Shown here: piece after piece, positions 8,122 to 16,156 of the stretch
How the letters are laid out: each line of letters begins with the position of its first letter
Position numbering within the stretch: the first letter of the stretch is position 1
Source of the DNA: Shinella sp.
GTDB taxonomy: Bacteria; Pseudomonadota; Alphaproteobacteria; Rhizobiales; Rhizobiaceae
Assembly (NCBI GenBank): GCA_003248775.1
Contig: QFQX01000048.1
Location: 1 to 31,193 of the forward strand
Direction: 5' to 3'
DNA: 31,193 nt
The notes under the pieces: model-generated
The model's database searches: none
Told to the model about the DNA's origin: nothing
What the model saw: the letters and a program-made list of their open reading frames with translations, nothing else
Position numbers and translations under genes: made by a program

Positions 8122-8297
8122 GTCTGCAGTCCTTCTCCTGACGGGGCCGGCGTCTCGCGGGCACGGTTCTCCCGTTCGCGCTCCCGGCGTCGGAAGCACG
8201 TTGGTTGATGGTTTGTCAGTCATTTGCCGCCGGGTACGGATCGGCTGCACAAGATCCAGATGGACCAGGGGCGCCGGGAATGCAAGATCCCTCCGAT

Positions 8298-8314
8298 GGC
8301 AATAAATTGTTGCC
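8298..8314. promoter_or_regulatory. Operator-like palindrome upstream of tnsA
   Basis: GGCAA (8298-8302) and TTGCC (8310-8314) flank a 7-bp AT-rich centre. The size and symmetry are those of a small dimeric repressor site. It lies between the tnsA start and the AAGGATTC array, in the divergent region, so it may sit in the operon promoter. No dedicated small repressor gene was recognised nearby. Confidence 0.4.
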
Positions 8315-8326
8315 AATCAGTAGCTT

Positions 8327-8532
8327 AAGGATTCGCGAGGCAGGCCGTTTGACCGCGTCGAATCCTTGCGCACTCAGGGAATTTTCCGGTCGGTCGCCTT
8401 GGCCGTCGTCGTCGATCACGCGATGCAAGTTGGCGTCGCAAAACGGCTTTCCAGATCGCGCGTCTTCGTCGGCAAGGATTCGTGAATCCTTACGCACGGG
8501 GTGCGCCAGGCCGGTCCTGCGTAAAGGATTCG
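8327..8532. promoter_or_regulatory. Array of five AAGGATTC sites in the tnsA upstream region
   Basis: Copies of AAGGATTCG occur at 8327-8335 (+), 8359-8367 (-), 8474-8482 (+), 8483-8491 (-, with the last base changed) and 8524-8532 (+). The third and fourth form an inverted pair, AAGGATTC-GT-GAATCCTT. The fourth and fifth form a longer inverted repeat (8484-8496 with 8518-8531, one bulged base) that could fold as RNA. Five 8-mers in 206 bp is far above the roughly one expected in the whole window on both strands. The location between divergent tnsA and the gene at 8849 suggests a regulatory or nucleoprotein site. The core AGGATTCG also occurs in the T-arm of the target tRNA gene. Confidence 0.65.
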
Positions 8533-8540
8533 AGCGCATT

Positions 8541-8555
8541 TTCAGGCGCGCTGAA
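8541..8555. promoter_or_regulatory. Small palindrome beside the AAGGATTC array
   Basis: TTCAG (8541-8545) and CTGAA (8551-8555) flank GCGCG, giving a perfect 5+5+5 palindrome eight bases beyond the last array copy. It may be another protein-binding site; nothing more can be said. Confidence 0.3.
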
Positions 8556-8776
8556 CCTCGTCGGACAGCCTAAATATTTTTTCTGGAAGCTCGATTTTTT
8601 TGACGAAAACGGCGGTCACGCGCTGCGTCGCGGGGATCAAGCCCGGCGGAAGGCGCCTATTCGTATCTGCAACGTGACCATCACATGTCTCCTCAGGGAA
8701 ACGAAGGAAGGACATCCGCCGCTCTCATCGCGGGTTCTGTAGGATGTCGCGAGCGCATATGTTCCTATTTTGTTCG

Positions 8777-8815
8777 AGGCGTCAAGGACCTTCTTTTAAG
8801 ATCTTGTAGACGCCT
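8777..8815 (+). promoter_or_regulatory. Inverted repeat in the leader of the gene at 8849
   Basis: AGGCGTC (8777-8783) and GACGCCT (8809-8815) pair around a 25-base loop, 33 bp before the start codon at 8849. It could be a leader hairpin or an operator for the small gene that follows. Confidence 0.35.
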
Positions 8816-8848
8816 GGCCGTTACAAGCGGCATGAACAGGAGAACGTC

Positions 8849-9238
8849 ATGGTCATCGTGTTTTTCGAGTACGGCCCAAAGCTGTACTTCTTCGGCGTGA
8901 CATCAGGGAAGCAGACGACACGGTGCTCGCTGTCCTACAGTGATGTCGCAAACGAGCTTCAGGCCTTGGAGGAGGAGGAACGGCAGGACGGCCACGAAAT
9001 TCCTCCGCCCGCAGAAGTTCAGGGCATGGCCCTTCGGACTTTCCAATTCATCAATGGATACTGGGTCGCTGTCGATGTCGAAGACGGGATAATCACGGTA
9101 GTCGCCACGCTCGATGAAGGCGATTCCTACTACTGCATCTCATCTTCCGAGCCTGAAGAGGTGCTGCGCGTCAACGGTCCTGAGTCGGTAAGAGACTTTG
9201 TCGATCAGCTCGCATCAAGCCGCGGGCTGGGCGGCTGA
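8849..9238 (+). CDS. Hypothetical acidic protein, 129 aa
   Basis: The start ATG follows AGGAGAACGTC, a good ribosome binding site. The protein begins MVIVFFEYGPKLYFFGVTSG and is rich in Asp and Glu, with alternating strand-like hydrophobic stretches (TFQFINGYWVAVDVEDGIITVVATL) and a helical C-terminus. There is no signal peptide or membrane segment. I recognise no family; small acidic beta-rich proteins beside mobile-element operons are sometimes inhibitors or immunity proteins, but that is only a possibility. It is transcribed away from tnsA and shares its upstream region with it. Its last 24 bases overlap the end of the opposing gene at 9215-9541. Confidence 0.7.
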   Translation: MVIVFFEYGPKLYFFGVTSGKQTTRCSLSYSDVANELQALEEEERQDGHEIPPPAEVQGMALRTFQFINGYWVAVDVEDGIITVVATLDEGDSYYCISSSEPEEVLRVNGPESVRDFVDQLASSRGLGG

Positions 9239-9541
9239 GCGATACCGCCTGGCTGTTTCCAAGACTGCAGAGGGGTAGCGTCCCCGGCTGATGCCCAGTT
9301 TCACAAACAAATGGTCAAGATCAAGTAGAGCTCCCTCGCCAAGAGGCTTCTCCCGCTCATAGTCGTCCGCGACGAGCTTCGCTACCCTTGCAATCTCAGG
9401 TGCAAGCTGATCCGGAACCGTCACCGCGCTCAGTCGGTCAAGAGCGGCGCGTGCGGTCGCGACATCGCCGAGGAGCTGGGACGCCCGAGCGATCCCTAGC
9501 AGTTTTTCCTCCGGAGTGCGTGTCTTTATCGTTCTCATCAT
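9215..9541 (-). CDS. Small helical hypothetical protein, 108 aa
   Basis: The protein begins MMRTIKTRTPEEKLLGIARA and is predicted almost entirely helical, with Ala/Leu/Arg-rich amphipathic stretches (GDVATARAALDRLS). Starts at 9541 and 9538 are equally possible; the site upstream is poor (TTGAAGC). It lies 95 bp downstream of the nuclease gene on the same strand and could be the tail of that operon, but a GC-rich inverted repeat near 9600-9616 separates them. No family recognised. Confidence 0.55.
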   Translation of the reverse strand: MMRTIKTRTPEEKLLGIARASQLLGDVATARAALDRLSAVTVPDQLAPEIARVAKLVADDYEREKPLGEGALLDLDHLFVKLGISRGRYPSAVLETARRYRSAAQPAA

Positions 9542-9636
9542 GCTTCAAGCATGAATCGCCGTCCCACCGGCATCAAGCGCCTTGATGGTAGCAATAACGC
9601 CGGAGGCCCTCGGGGCCAGCAGCGCTGACGGTTCGA

Positions 9637-11604
9637 TCATTTCACAGACTTGGCAGCACGAGCCTTTCCCTTCCTAGCCTTGGCGGCCACCGTCGCGGTG
9701 CTCGGAGTCTCCCGCCGGCCAGGCACCTTCACGATTAGGACGGCCCGCGTAGTCCCGTCGTCGAGAAGATCGCCGATCCGCGTATCGTACCAGGTGTCCA
9801 TGTGAGCCAGACGGCTGTTCTTCTCTGATAGATCGAGGACGAGCATCAGGCCTAGCTTGACGTTTGTCGCCTGATAGATCGCGGTCTGCTCGCCGTAGGA
9901 CGCAAGCAGGTTGTCGAACGACGCGTCGGCCAGCTCCCGCTTCACTTCCACGATGATGACGACGCCGTCGCTGACATAGGCCACATCCGCCCGGCCGCCG
10001 CCGATACCTCTCAGTTCGTCGGTCACCGGCAGTCCGGCCGACCGTGCGTGTCGCAGGAAGTCCTGCTGGAGTTCCTTCTCGAGGGGGAGGGGCTTCCCAC
10101 GCTCGAAGAGGTACTCCGAGAAGCGATCCATCTCCACGGAGCTGTCCAGCTTCTGAGCGAGGAAATTCGCGGCCCCTAGTACGAGCGCCAGGAAGTGGCT
10201 TCGGACCGCGGGTTTCGTGAAGTCTTCCATGGAGGCGAACGCGTGGTCCACAGTCTCCAACATCCTGCGAATAGCGACGCCGGCATTCTGCGATTGGTGC
10301 GCGTAGATGACCTTCGCCGCCGTAGCCACGAGGTCCTCGTACGCCTCGCGGCTAGTGGATAGAACCCTTTGCGTGAGCGCGGAATCCAGTGGGTCTCCGG
10401 ATTCCGCGTCCGTAGGGAAATCGCCGCCTCCCTGGTAGGCAGCCTCCACCGCCGCGGTGAGATCGTGCGTCAATTCGGCACCGAACCTGGGTGCATGCCG
10501 ACGCAGCCAGGCTGACAGTTGCAGCAGATGATTCCTGTTGCCGAAAAGGCGCGGCTCGAGGACGGGTCTGATAACGCAGTCGACGCCGCGGCCGGGACGA
10601 CCGGCGAAGACCGAGCGGTTTGCCTCATAGGCGAACAGCAGATGCTTTTCTATGATCTCGACCGCCTCGAGCCACACGTCCTCGTCGAGCCTGCTCGTCA
10701 GGGCTTCCAGATTGCCCGCGAGCGATGCGAGCGCCGCGACCTGGCTGGCAATCGATCCGAGAACGGGGTCGCTTCGACCCATCAACGAATATTCGGAGTA
10801 GGCGAAGGCGCTTGCGCGCATCTCCCGCAGGGACCCATCCAGACCCGCCGGAATCTTTCGCTCGTGAAACTCCATCAACAGGTCGATCGCAATCTGGTAG
10901 GAACGGGCGTCGTGCCGGGAGGCTCTCGACGCGACGGCGCGGTCAAACTCACTCCGCGCATCTGACAGATGGCGGACCACTTGCGCGGTGTCGTCGGCTT
11001 CGATCGCCTGTTGCAGGGATACAAGCCCTAGCTCGAAGTGAACCTGGTCGTCCGCGCCGTCGACGCCGTCGAGGAGGCGAAGGAAATCCGCCAGTGCAGG
11101 ATTACGGGTCTTCCCATGCAGAACGCCCGCGATCCTGGCGGCATGAGCGAGGTATGTCGGCTCGTCTCCGGGAGAAGTCTCCGTAAGATCGGCGACCAGC
11201 CTGGCAAGACGGATGGCGTCGTCACGCGCGAACGCCAGCGCGCCTTTTAATGCCGCAGTGCGTAGAGGCGTCGGTTTTCTCTGCTCGGTGGCCAGCGAAA
11301 GGAGACGCTTGAACACTCTCGTCTCGGCCGTCGATTCCGAAAAATTCAGCGCGAGCAGACGGTCCGAGATCGTGCTTAATTCCGGGCCGCGGTCGATGAC
11401 CGTCAGAACGTCGGCGAGAAAATCGTAGACGTCCGCCGGACGGCCTTCCCAGTATGGGAGCACCAGGTCGACGAGCATGTCCGAGAAGACGGATACACCG
11501 ACGCGAGCGCCGTCCGACAGGACGCTTTCAAGCCCTCCGAACCGGTCGATGGTCGGCGTCTCCTCGCGGGAGAGCAGATCTTCCATGATCTCGTCGTACT
11601 GCAT
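9637..11604 (-). CDS. Large PD-(D/E)xK nuclease, presumed effector of an ABC-three-component system, 655 aa
   Basis: Residues 1 to about 500 are predicted helical repeats. The C-terminal domain has the nuclease signature: D540 in GGGRADVAYV, then E553 and K555 in VIIVEVKRE, followed by a helix containing Q (GEQTAIYQ). The tail is very basic (AAKARKGKARAAKSVK), suiting DNA or RNA binding. It starts six bases after the ABC ATPase stop, so it is the third gene of a tight operon. The order middle protein, ATPase, effector nuclease fits the ABC-3C group of predicted conflict systems, in which the effector is expected to be released when the ATPase senses invasion. The nuclease call rests on the motif; the system name is inference. 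Confidence 0.8.
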   Translation of the reverse strand: MQYDEIMEDLLSREETPTIDRFGGLESVLSDGARVGVSVFSDMLVDLVLPYWEGRPADVYDFLADVLTVIDRGPELSTISDRLLALNFSESTAETRVFKRLLSLATEQRKPTPLRTAALKGALAFARDDAIRLARLVADLTETSPGDEPTYLAHAARIAGVLHGKTRNPALADFLRLLDGVDGADDQVHFELGLVSLQQAIEADDTAQVVRHLSDARSEFDRAVASRASRHDARSYQIAIDLLMEFHERKIPAGLDGSLREMRASAFAYSEYSLMGRSDPVLGSIASQVAALASLAGNLEALTSRLDEDVWLEAVEIIEKHLLFAYEANRSVFAGRPGRGVDCVIRPVLEPRLFGNRNHLLQLSAWLRRHAPRFGAELTHDLTAAVEAAYQGGGDFPTDAESGDPLDSALTQRVLSTSREAYEDLVATAAKVIYAHQSQNAGVAIRRMLETVDHAFASMEDFTKPAVRSHFLALVLGAANFLAQKLDSSVEMDRFSEYLFERGKPLPLEKELQQDFLRHARSAGLPVTDELRGIGGGRADVAYVSDGVVIIVEVKRELADASFDNLLASYGEQTAIYQATNVKLGLMLVLDLSEKNSRLAHMDTWYDTRIGDLLDDGTTRAVLIVKVPGRRETPSTATVAAKARKGKARAAKSVK

Positions 11605-11610
11605 GGGTGC

Positions 11611-13557
11611 CTACCACAGGTATCCGTCCGGTCGATTTTTGACGACGTTGTCGCGAGGAACATGACTGAGGATGGCATCGTTCTCGATGCCCGCCAGAAA
11701 TACCTGAACAGTCGGCAGGGCCTCCGACAACTTGCTCAGACCTTCGATGATCTGGGAGACGTCCTCGTTGACGACTTCGGCGCTCCCTACGGAGTCGAGT
11801 AGCAGAACGCCTGGATGCCTGCCTATGCCGCTCTCCTCGGCCACGTGGATCATGGCAAGGGTCGCGGCGAGCTTGAGACGCGTCTTTTCTCCCGACGTGC
11901 ACTTGCCGAAGGTCTTCGGGCCGCCCACGAAGAAGACGTCCATGGTCGTGTTCCCCTTCAGCTTCACCTCTCTCAGGTCGGTGATGCCGAACGTCTGCGC
12001 GAACTTCGCCGTCAGGTCGGAGACGCGTCCTAGCACCTCGGTCTGTTCTTCCCTGTACATCTTTTCGGTTGCTGCGATGGCGGCGTCGAGAAGTACGACG
12101 TCTGTAGTTGCCGTGGTCGGTGCGTCGCCGGCCATCTTCTGCAGCTCCTCGATCTGGGCGTCGATCTTCAAAAGCTCCATCTGGCCGTCCGGCCGGGACT
12201 GGATGTCCTTCATTTCCTGCTCGAGTCGACGAGACTCCTGGTCATACCGGTCCCGCTCCGCTTCCGCTTCCGTTTTCTTCCGCGTGAAGTCGGCTAGACG
12301 GCCTCTGAGCTTCTTGGCCTCGTCCTTGGCGACTTTTACGGCTTCCCGCAGCTCTGCCTCCACGCCTGCGCTATCGTCGGGTCCCCGCGGCTCAGCACGG
12401 CCGCAGACGATGCAGTCGTGGTGATCCTGCCTTACGTGGCGAACTTCCTCGTCATAGACCTCCTCGCAGCTCGGGCACGAGACCGGGTTGAGACGACGAA
12501 AGATGTGGCCGGCCGCCTGACTCTCCAGGAATGCGCTCAGCTCACGCGACGAGGCAGTGACGGCGTCTTCGGCCGCACGCCTCTGACCGTCGATCTCGGC
12601 TATCAGGATGATGTTCTTGCGAACCTTCTCCGCAGCGGCCATGAACTTCGTCAGCGCGTCCGATACGGCCCGCTGCACTTCCGCGACCGGCCTCTCCTTG
12701 GACTGGCTGGCAAGGAGCTTCGATCGGCTCTTGCCAAGCTCGTCGAGACGTGTCCGCGCAGCGTCCGACACCTGCCGCTGTGCCTTCGCCTTCTGGTCGC
12801 CTTCGATCTGCTCGCGTTTTCTCGCCTCCATCAACGAGGCCCGCGTCATGATCCAGGGCAGGCCCAGATACATCTGCATCATCCGTGTCGGCTTTCCATG
12901 ACTTATGTCCGAGCCGCCGAACACGGTAGATGGATCCGGCTCGAACCACATCGCCCCGAACAGCCAGTTCCAGCCATGGCGCTGCTCGACGCCCGTGCCG
13001 TCTTCGCGCTCCGCGATCACCTCGAGGGAGTCGAGGCCCAGTTCCTTCAGAAAGAAGCTGTCCATCGCCTCTGCGAAGGTCTTCGAATCCTCGAACCGCG
13101 CTACCTCGAACTCCTTGCCGCGGACGAACTTCACAAGCTTGCCGACGCCCCGTTCGGCGTCGTCCAGACGCACCTCGAACTCGTCGTTGTCCAAATTAAA
13201 CCGCAGCGACAGCGTGCGGAACCAGCCGTTCATGTCCGAGGGAAGCGTTCGTGTTCCCGTCAGCGCCCAACGGATGATCTTGAGGAGCGATGTCTTGCCC
13301 TTGAAGTTCTTCGAGGAAACGAAGGCGTGCAGGCCGACGCCCATGTTCTCGAGGGAGAAATCGATGGCCGACGTTTCGTACTCGCCCGTCTTCGTGCCTT
13401 CGAACTTGAGCGCGACGAGTCTGAGGCGACGGGGGATCGCGTGCGTCAGGCGCGGTTCGATGCCGTGCCGCTTGAGCAGCGCCTCGACCTCGTCGATGCC
13501 CCGGCCGGTCTTCGCGGCAATCTGAGAGACCCATTGCTCGCGTGTGATCGCGCTCAT
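11611..13557 (-). CDS. SMC/Rad50-like ABC ATPase of an ABC-three-component system, 648 aa
   Basis: A split ABC ATPase with a coiled-coil insert. The Walker A-like motif is SKNFKGKTS (82-90; Ser replaces the first Gly). Coiled coil flanks a zinc-hook-like knot with C361, C364, C382 and C385. The ABC signature TSGEKTR is at 554-560 and Walker B GVLLLDS at 583-589. The Walker B ends DS rather than DE, so the usual catalytic glutamate is absent, which may mean slow hydrolysis or a switch role. The start at 13557 overlaps the previous stop as ATGA. It is predicted to sense or organise invading DNA and to control the nuclease encoded next. Confidence 0.88.
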   Translation of the reverse strand: MSAITREQWVSQIAAKTGRGIDEVEALLKRHGIEPRLTHAIPRRLRLVALKFEGTKTGEYETSAIDFSLENMGVGLHAFVSSKNFKGKTSLLKIIRWALTGTRTLPSDMNGWFRTLSLRFNLDNDEFEVRLDDAERGVGKLVKFVRGKEFEVARFEDSKTFAEAMDSFFLKELGLDSLEVIAEREDGTGVEQRHGWNWLFGAMWFEPDPSTVFGGSDISHGKPTRMMQMYLGLPWIMTRASLMEARKREQIEGDQKAKAQRQVSDAARTRLDELGKSRSKLLASQSKERPVAEVQRAVSDALTKFMAAAEKVRKNIILIAEIDGQRRAAEDAVTASSRELSAFLESQAAGHIFRRLNPVSCPSCEEVYDEEVRHVRQDHHDCIVCGRAEPRGPDDSAGVEAELREAVKVAKDEAKKLRGRLADFTRKKTEAEAERDRYDQESRRLEQEMKDIQSRPDGQMELLKIDAQIEELQKMAGDAPTTATTDVVLLDAAIAATEKMYREEQTEVLGRVSDLTAKFAQTFGITDLREVKLKGNTTMDVFFVGGPKTFGKCTSGEKTRLKLAATLAMIHVAEESGIGRHPGVLLLDSVGSAEVVNEDVSQIIEGLSKLSEALPTVQVFLAGIENDAILSHVPRDNVVKNRPDGYLW

Positions 13558-14177
13558 CCTTCGATTTCCTCCAGTCTGGCACGGACGCGGTCGGCGATCG
13601 TCGGGATGAGATCGTGAAGCTGCGCTTCGTGGTATTCTTTCTGCTGATGCTGTCGATCCTTCAACGCGCTCCCGCCACGGCCCGCGGCCACCTTGAGCAC
13701 AAGCTTGGCACGGGTGGCATACCACTCGAAGATCGAGTGCTCTCTGACGATCCGGTCGGCGAGTTCGATCCCGGCCTGGCTTAACAGGAAGTGACGGGGA
13801 TTCGCGGTTGGATGAAGAACGGTTACAGGCCGCACGAGTCCTGCGACGGCGAGGATCGAGAGCACGGTGTCGAGCGGCTCGTAGGCGCCGAAGTAGCGAC
13901 GCAGCATCGGGATGGCCTTCTCGGAAGGTTCGTTGTCGTCGAAGATCGCTCGTGCGGCATCCAGAAGCGCCTGCTCCCCAGATTCGTCGTATTGCGCAAG
14001 CAGTTCGTCCGCCAGGTAATCGGGATACCGGACCCAGAAGTCGAGGGCCTGGAGCCGCGTTTCGCCTTCGAAGCGTCGAGGGTAGCTGGGACACGTTGCT
14101 GGATCGGGATTTTCGACCGACCCTTCCACGAGAAGGAAAAGGATTCGAACCGCGTCGCGGTATTCCGTGTTCGCCAT
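13554..14177 (-). CDS. Middle component-like protein of an ABC-three-component system, 207 aa
   Basis: First gene of the three-gene operon. The start ATG at 14177 (MANTEYRDAVRILFLLVEG) follows GAGGCGGGGC; the open frame continues to 14231. The segment LQALDFWVRYPDYLADELL (about 42-60) and the winged-helix-like helices around FLLSQAGIELADRIV resemble the small middle-component proteins that accompany these ATPases, which often carry a short 'LD-Y-L' helix. The C-terminus is basic and helical. Its stop overlaps the ATPase start by four bases. Identification relies mainly on size and position. Confidence 0.7.
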   Translation of the reverse strand: MANTEYRDAVRILFLLVEGSVENPDPATCPSYPRRFEGETRLQALDFWVRYPDYLADELLAQYDESGEQALLDAARAIFDDNEPSEKAIPMLRRYFGAYEPLDTVLSILAVAGLVRPVTVLHPTANPRHFLLSQAGIELADRIVREHSIFEWYATRAKLVLKVAAGRGGSALKDRQHQQKEYHEAQLHDLIPTIADRVRARLEEIEG

Positions 14178-14260
14178 GCCCCGCCTCGAAATGGACAGCC
14201 ACAACGAAGCAGTGGGTCCTCCGTCTGGCATTTAAATTGATGGGAGGCGCTGCGTAAAGA

Positions 14261-14590
14261 TCAGACAACCGGTGACCGTGCAGAGAACCAGCCGGCGTAG
14301 GGCGTGTTTTGCACCATATGGCGGTTCAAGTCGGGCGCTCCGTCGGTCCACCACACAGGCCCACGCTCGCCCAGCCCAACCTTCGCGGCATCAACCGCCT
14401 TCCTGGCGATGTGAAGCCGATCCGGATCGTCGGTCGCTTCCTTGACTGCCCGGCGGGCAGACATCAGCGCCGACACCAGCCGCTCTCTTTCATTCTCCGG
14501 CAGATGCGGGTTCGTCTTCCGCCAGAGACGTCCGCGGACGATGATGTAACGGCCGTCCGGCGTCGCGAGCACGCCCTCGCTAGTCTTCAT
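14261..14590 (-). CDS. Small conserved-looking hypothetical protein, 109 aa, partner of the phosphoesterase
   Basis: The start ATG at 14590 lies inside the end of the phosphoesterase gene (11-base overlap), so the two are translationally coupled. It begins MKTSEGVLATPDGRYIIVRG, and an aromatic, proline-containing C-terminus includes WWTDGAPDLNRHMV. It has no membrane segment or catalytic motif that I recognise. My recollection is that similar small proteins are common next to metallophosphoesterases in rhizobial mobile regions, but I cannot name a family. Confidence 0.75.
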   Translation of the reverse strand: MKTSEGVLATPDGRYIIVRGRLWRKTNPHLPENERERLVSALMSARRAVKEATDDPDRLHIARKAVDAAKVGLGERGPVWWTDGAPDLNRHMVQNTPYAGWFSARSPVV

Positions 14591-15104
14591 TGGCTCGGTC
14601 CCAACCGACGGCCACGGTCTTTCTGCGGAGAATGTCATCGAGCGTGACGGGACGCAGACCCTGCGCGTCGACGCCGACGTCGAACTGCCGGGGTAGGGGC
14701 TTCAGCCGGCCGTGCGAGTGACCGTGCAGATTGATCGACTTCTTGCCCATCTGGTTCCATGTCCGGAAAGCGTAGTGGCACAGGACAAGGTGATGACCGT
14801 CCAGCCGGAGTTCGCCGTAATGCTGCACGCTTTCCCACCCTGAAGACGCGGTCGTCGTCTCCGGGTCGTTGTTGCCGACGATCAGGTGCTTGCGGCCGTT
14901 CAGCCTCGCAAGCAGCTCGTCGCAGCTTCCGACCTTAGAAGACATGACGTCTCCCAGATGCCAGACCTCGTCATCGGGACCGACCGTCTCGTTCCAGTTC
15001 CGTACGAGCGCGACGTCGTGTTCGGCCATGTTGGGAAACGGTCGTCTGTCGAGACGGAGGACGCGTGGATCGCCGAAATGGGTGTCGCCGGTGAAGTAGA
15101 TCAT
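14580..15104 (-). CDS. Calcineurin-like metallophosphoesterase, 174 aa
   Basis: All metal-binding motifs of the family are present: GDTHFGD (D7, H9), LGDV (D52), GNND (77-80), LCHYAF (H110) and LHGHSHG (H127, H129, H131). At 174 aa it is a minimal single-domain enzyme of the YfcE/phage phosphoesterase size, predicted to hydrolyse phosphodiester or phosphomonoester bonds; substrate unknown. Start ATG at 15104. It is coupled to the small gene at 14261-14590. It may modify nucleic acid ends or a signal nucleotide; nothing decides between these. Confidence 0.9.
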   Translation of the reverse strand: MIYFTGDTHFGDPRVLRLDRRPFPNMAEHDVALVRNWNETVGPDDEVWHLGDVMSSKVGSCDELLARLNGRKHLIVGNNDPETTTASSGWESVQHYGELRLDGHHLVLCHYAFRTWNQMGKKSINLHGHSHGRLKPLPRQFDVGVDAQGLRPVTLDDILRRKTVAVGWDRANED

Positions 15105-15194
15105 CGGCTGACAAATGGTGCCATTGCGCCGTTCGTCGACCCGTCATGCCAATGGGAGCCGTCTGGGCGTGCAGCACGAACGCTGGGCACAGCA

Positions 15195-16043
15195 TCACTC
15201 GTCATACCGACCGCTCCACCAGGAATCCGTATCGACGCCAGAAGCGATCTCCGCAAGATCGAGGTTCCGCGGATCTTCGGTAGGAACTACGAAATCGCAA
15301 CTGAATGGAAAGCTTTTCTCCATCTCCGCTCCATCACCGCGCCGCACGTCGGAATTCGATCCCCACTGCAAGCTCACAGCTATCGACCCCGAAGCTCGGT
15401 AGCGCACCCATGAACTCGTGATTTCGACCACCTCCGTATCTTCGGTATAGATCTCCTCGATACCGTGATGGGTGGCGATCTCGTCAATAGACTGGATTGT
15501 TTCCGACATAAGATCGCCTACCGCTTGTTCATCGAGAGACTCGACTAACGGTCCTATGAGGGCGGAGCGATATTCGAAGTAAGCCGTGTACAGATCGACG
15601 AGGTCGTCAACGACCGGCGCGACTTCCCCGTCTTGAAGATTGATATCCGAAATCAAGGTGCCCTGCCGAGCGTGAACATGCTTGCTCAACCGGTTGAAGG
15701 ATCGGAGAATACGAGAGCGAAGCGGCCGAGGATCGAAGCCAAGCTCGCTCGAAAGAAATTCGTCCGTAAGGCCGCCCTGGAGCCAGTACTGAATTCGCTG
15801 AGAGCGAACCGGCCCATCCCGTTCCGGCTCCTTCTTGTACCAGGCGCAATTCTCCACGTCGTCACTGGGAGCGAGAGTTCCCATGACGTGTTCGAGCAGG
15901 ACCCTGATCGACACGGAGAAGAACACCAGACGAAGCGGATTTCTACCGTCCACGAGAACCATTGAGGCCGCGGTCAGGGCATCCTTCGAAAAGCTGTCGA
16001 TCTTGAGTTCGGCGAGCTCCAGTAGTCTGGCACTTGCGGTCAT
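15195..16043 (-). CDS. Hypothetical protein, 282 aa, possibly nuclease-associated
   Basis: The start ATG at 16043 has GGAGAGACC upstream. The N-terminal half is helical (MTASARLLELAELKIDSFSK), with FNRLSKHVHARQG near residues 117-129. The C-terminal half is strand-rich (EIYTEDTEVVEITSSWVRYRA) and ends with a tryptophan-containing acidic tail. The layout is faintly like the family predicted as pPIWI-associated nuclease, which has a similar N-R-L-x-K-H-x-H helix, but I see no clear nuclease triad and hold this lightly. It is separated from the phosphoesterase by 90 bp and is on the same strand, so they could be co-transcribed. Confidence 0.7.
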   Translation of the reverse strand: MTASARLLELAELKIDSFSKDALTAASMVLVDGRNPLRLVFFSVSIRVLLEHVMGTLAPSDDVENCAWYKKEPERDGPVRSQRIQYWLQGGLTDEFLSSELGFDPRPLRSRILRSFNRLSKHVHARQGTLISDINLQDGEVAPVVDDLVDLYTAYFEYRSALIGPLVESLDEQAVGDLMSETIQSIDEIATHHGIEEIYTEDTEVVEITSSWVRYRASGSIAVSLQWGSNSDVRRGDGAEMEKSFPFSCDFVVPTEDPRNLDLAEIASGVDTDSWWSGRYDE

Positions 16044-16156
16044 GGTCTCTCCAATGAGGCTTCAGCATACTGCTGTTCTCCGTGCTTGTTTCGTTGCCGT
16101 CGCCTTGTCAATCTGTGTTTCGGGAATGCACGGAAACCGCACTTCACACTGATAGC

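Noticed and set aside
8122..8316. Longer TnsA start at 8316 or 8223
   Set aside because: The extra residues are not TnsA-like, and the strongest ribosome binding site (AGGAGAAGGA) serves the ATG at 8121.
8327..8532. CRISPR array
   Set aside because: The repeats are only 8-9 bp, occur in both orientations and have irregular spacing; no cas genes are present in the window.
14140..14151. Another tRNA T-arm-like copy (AGGATTCGAACC)
   Set aside because: It lies within the reading frame of the middle-component gene (codons for Val-Arg-Ile-Leu), without a hairpin; taken as chance, and used to temper the claim about 30995-31007.
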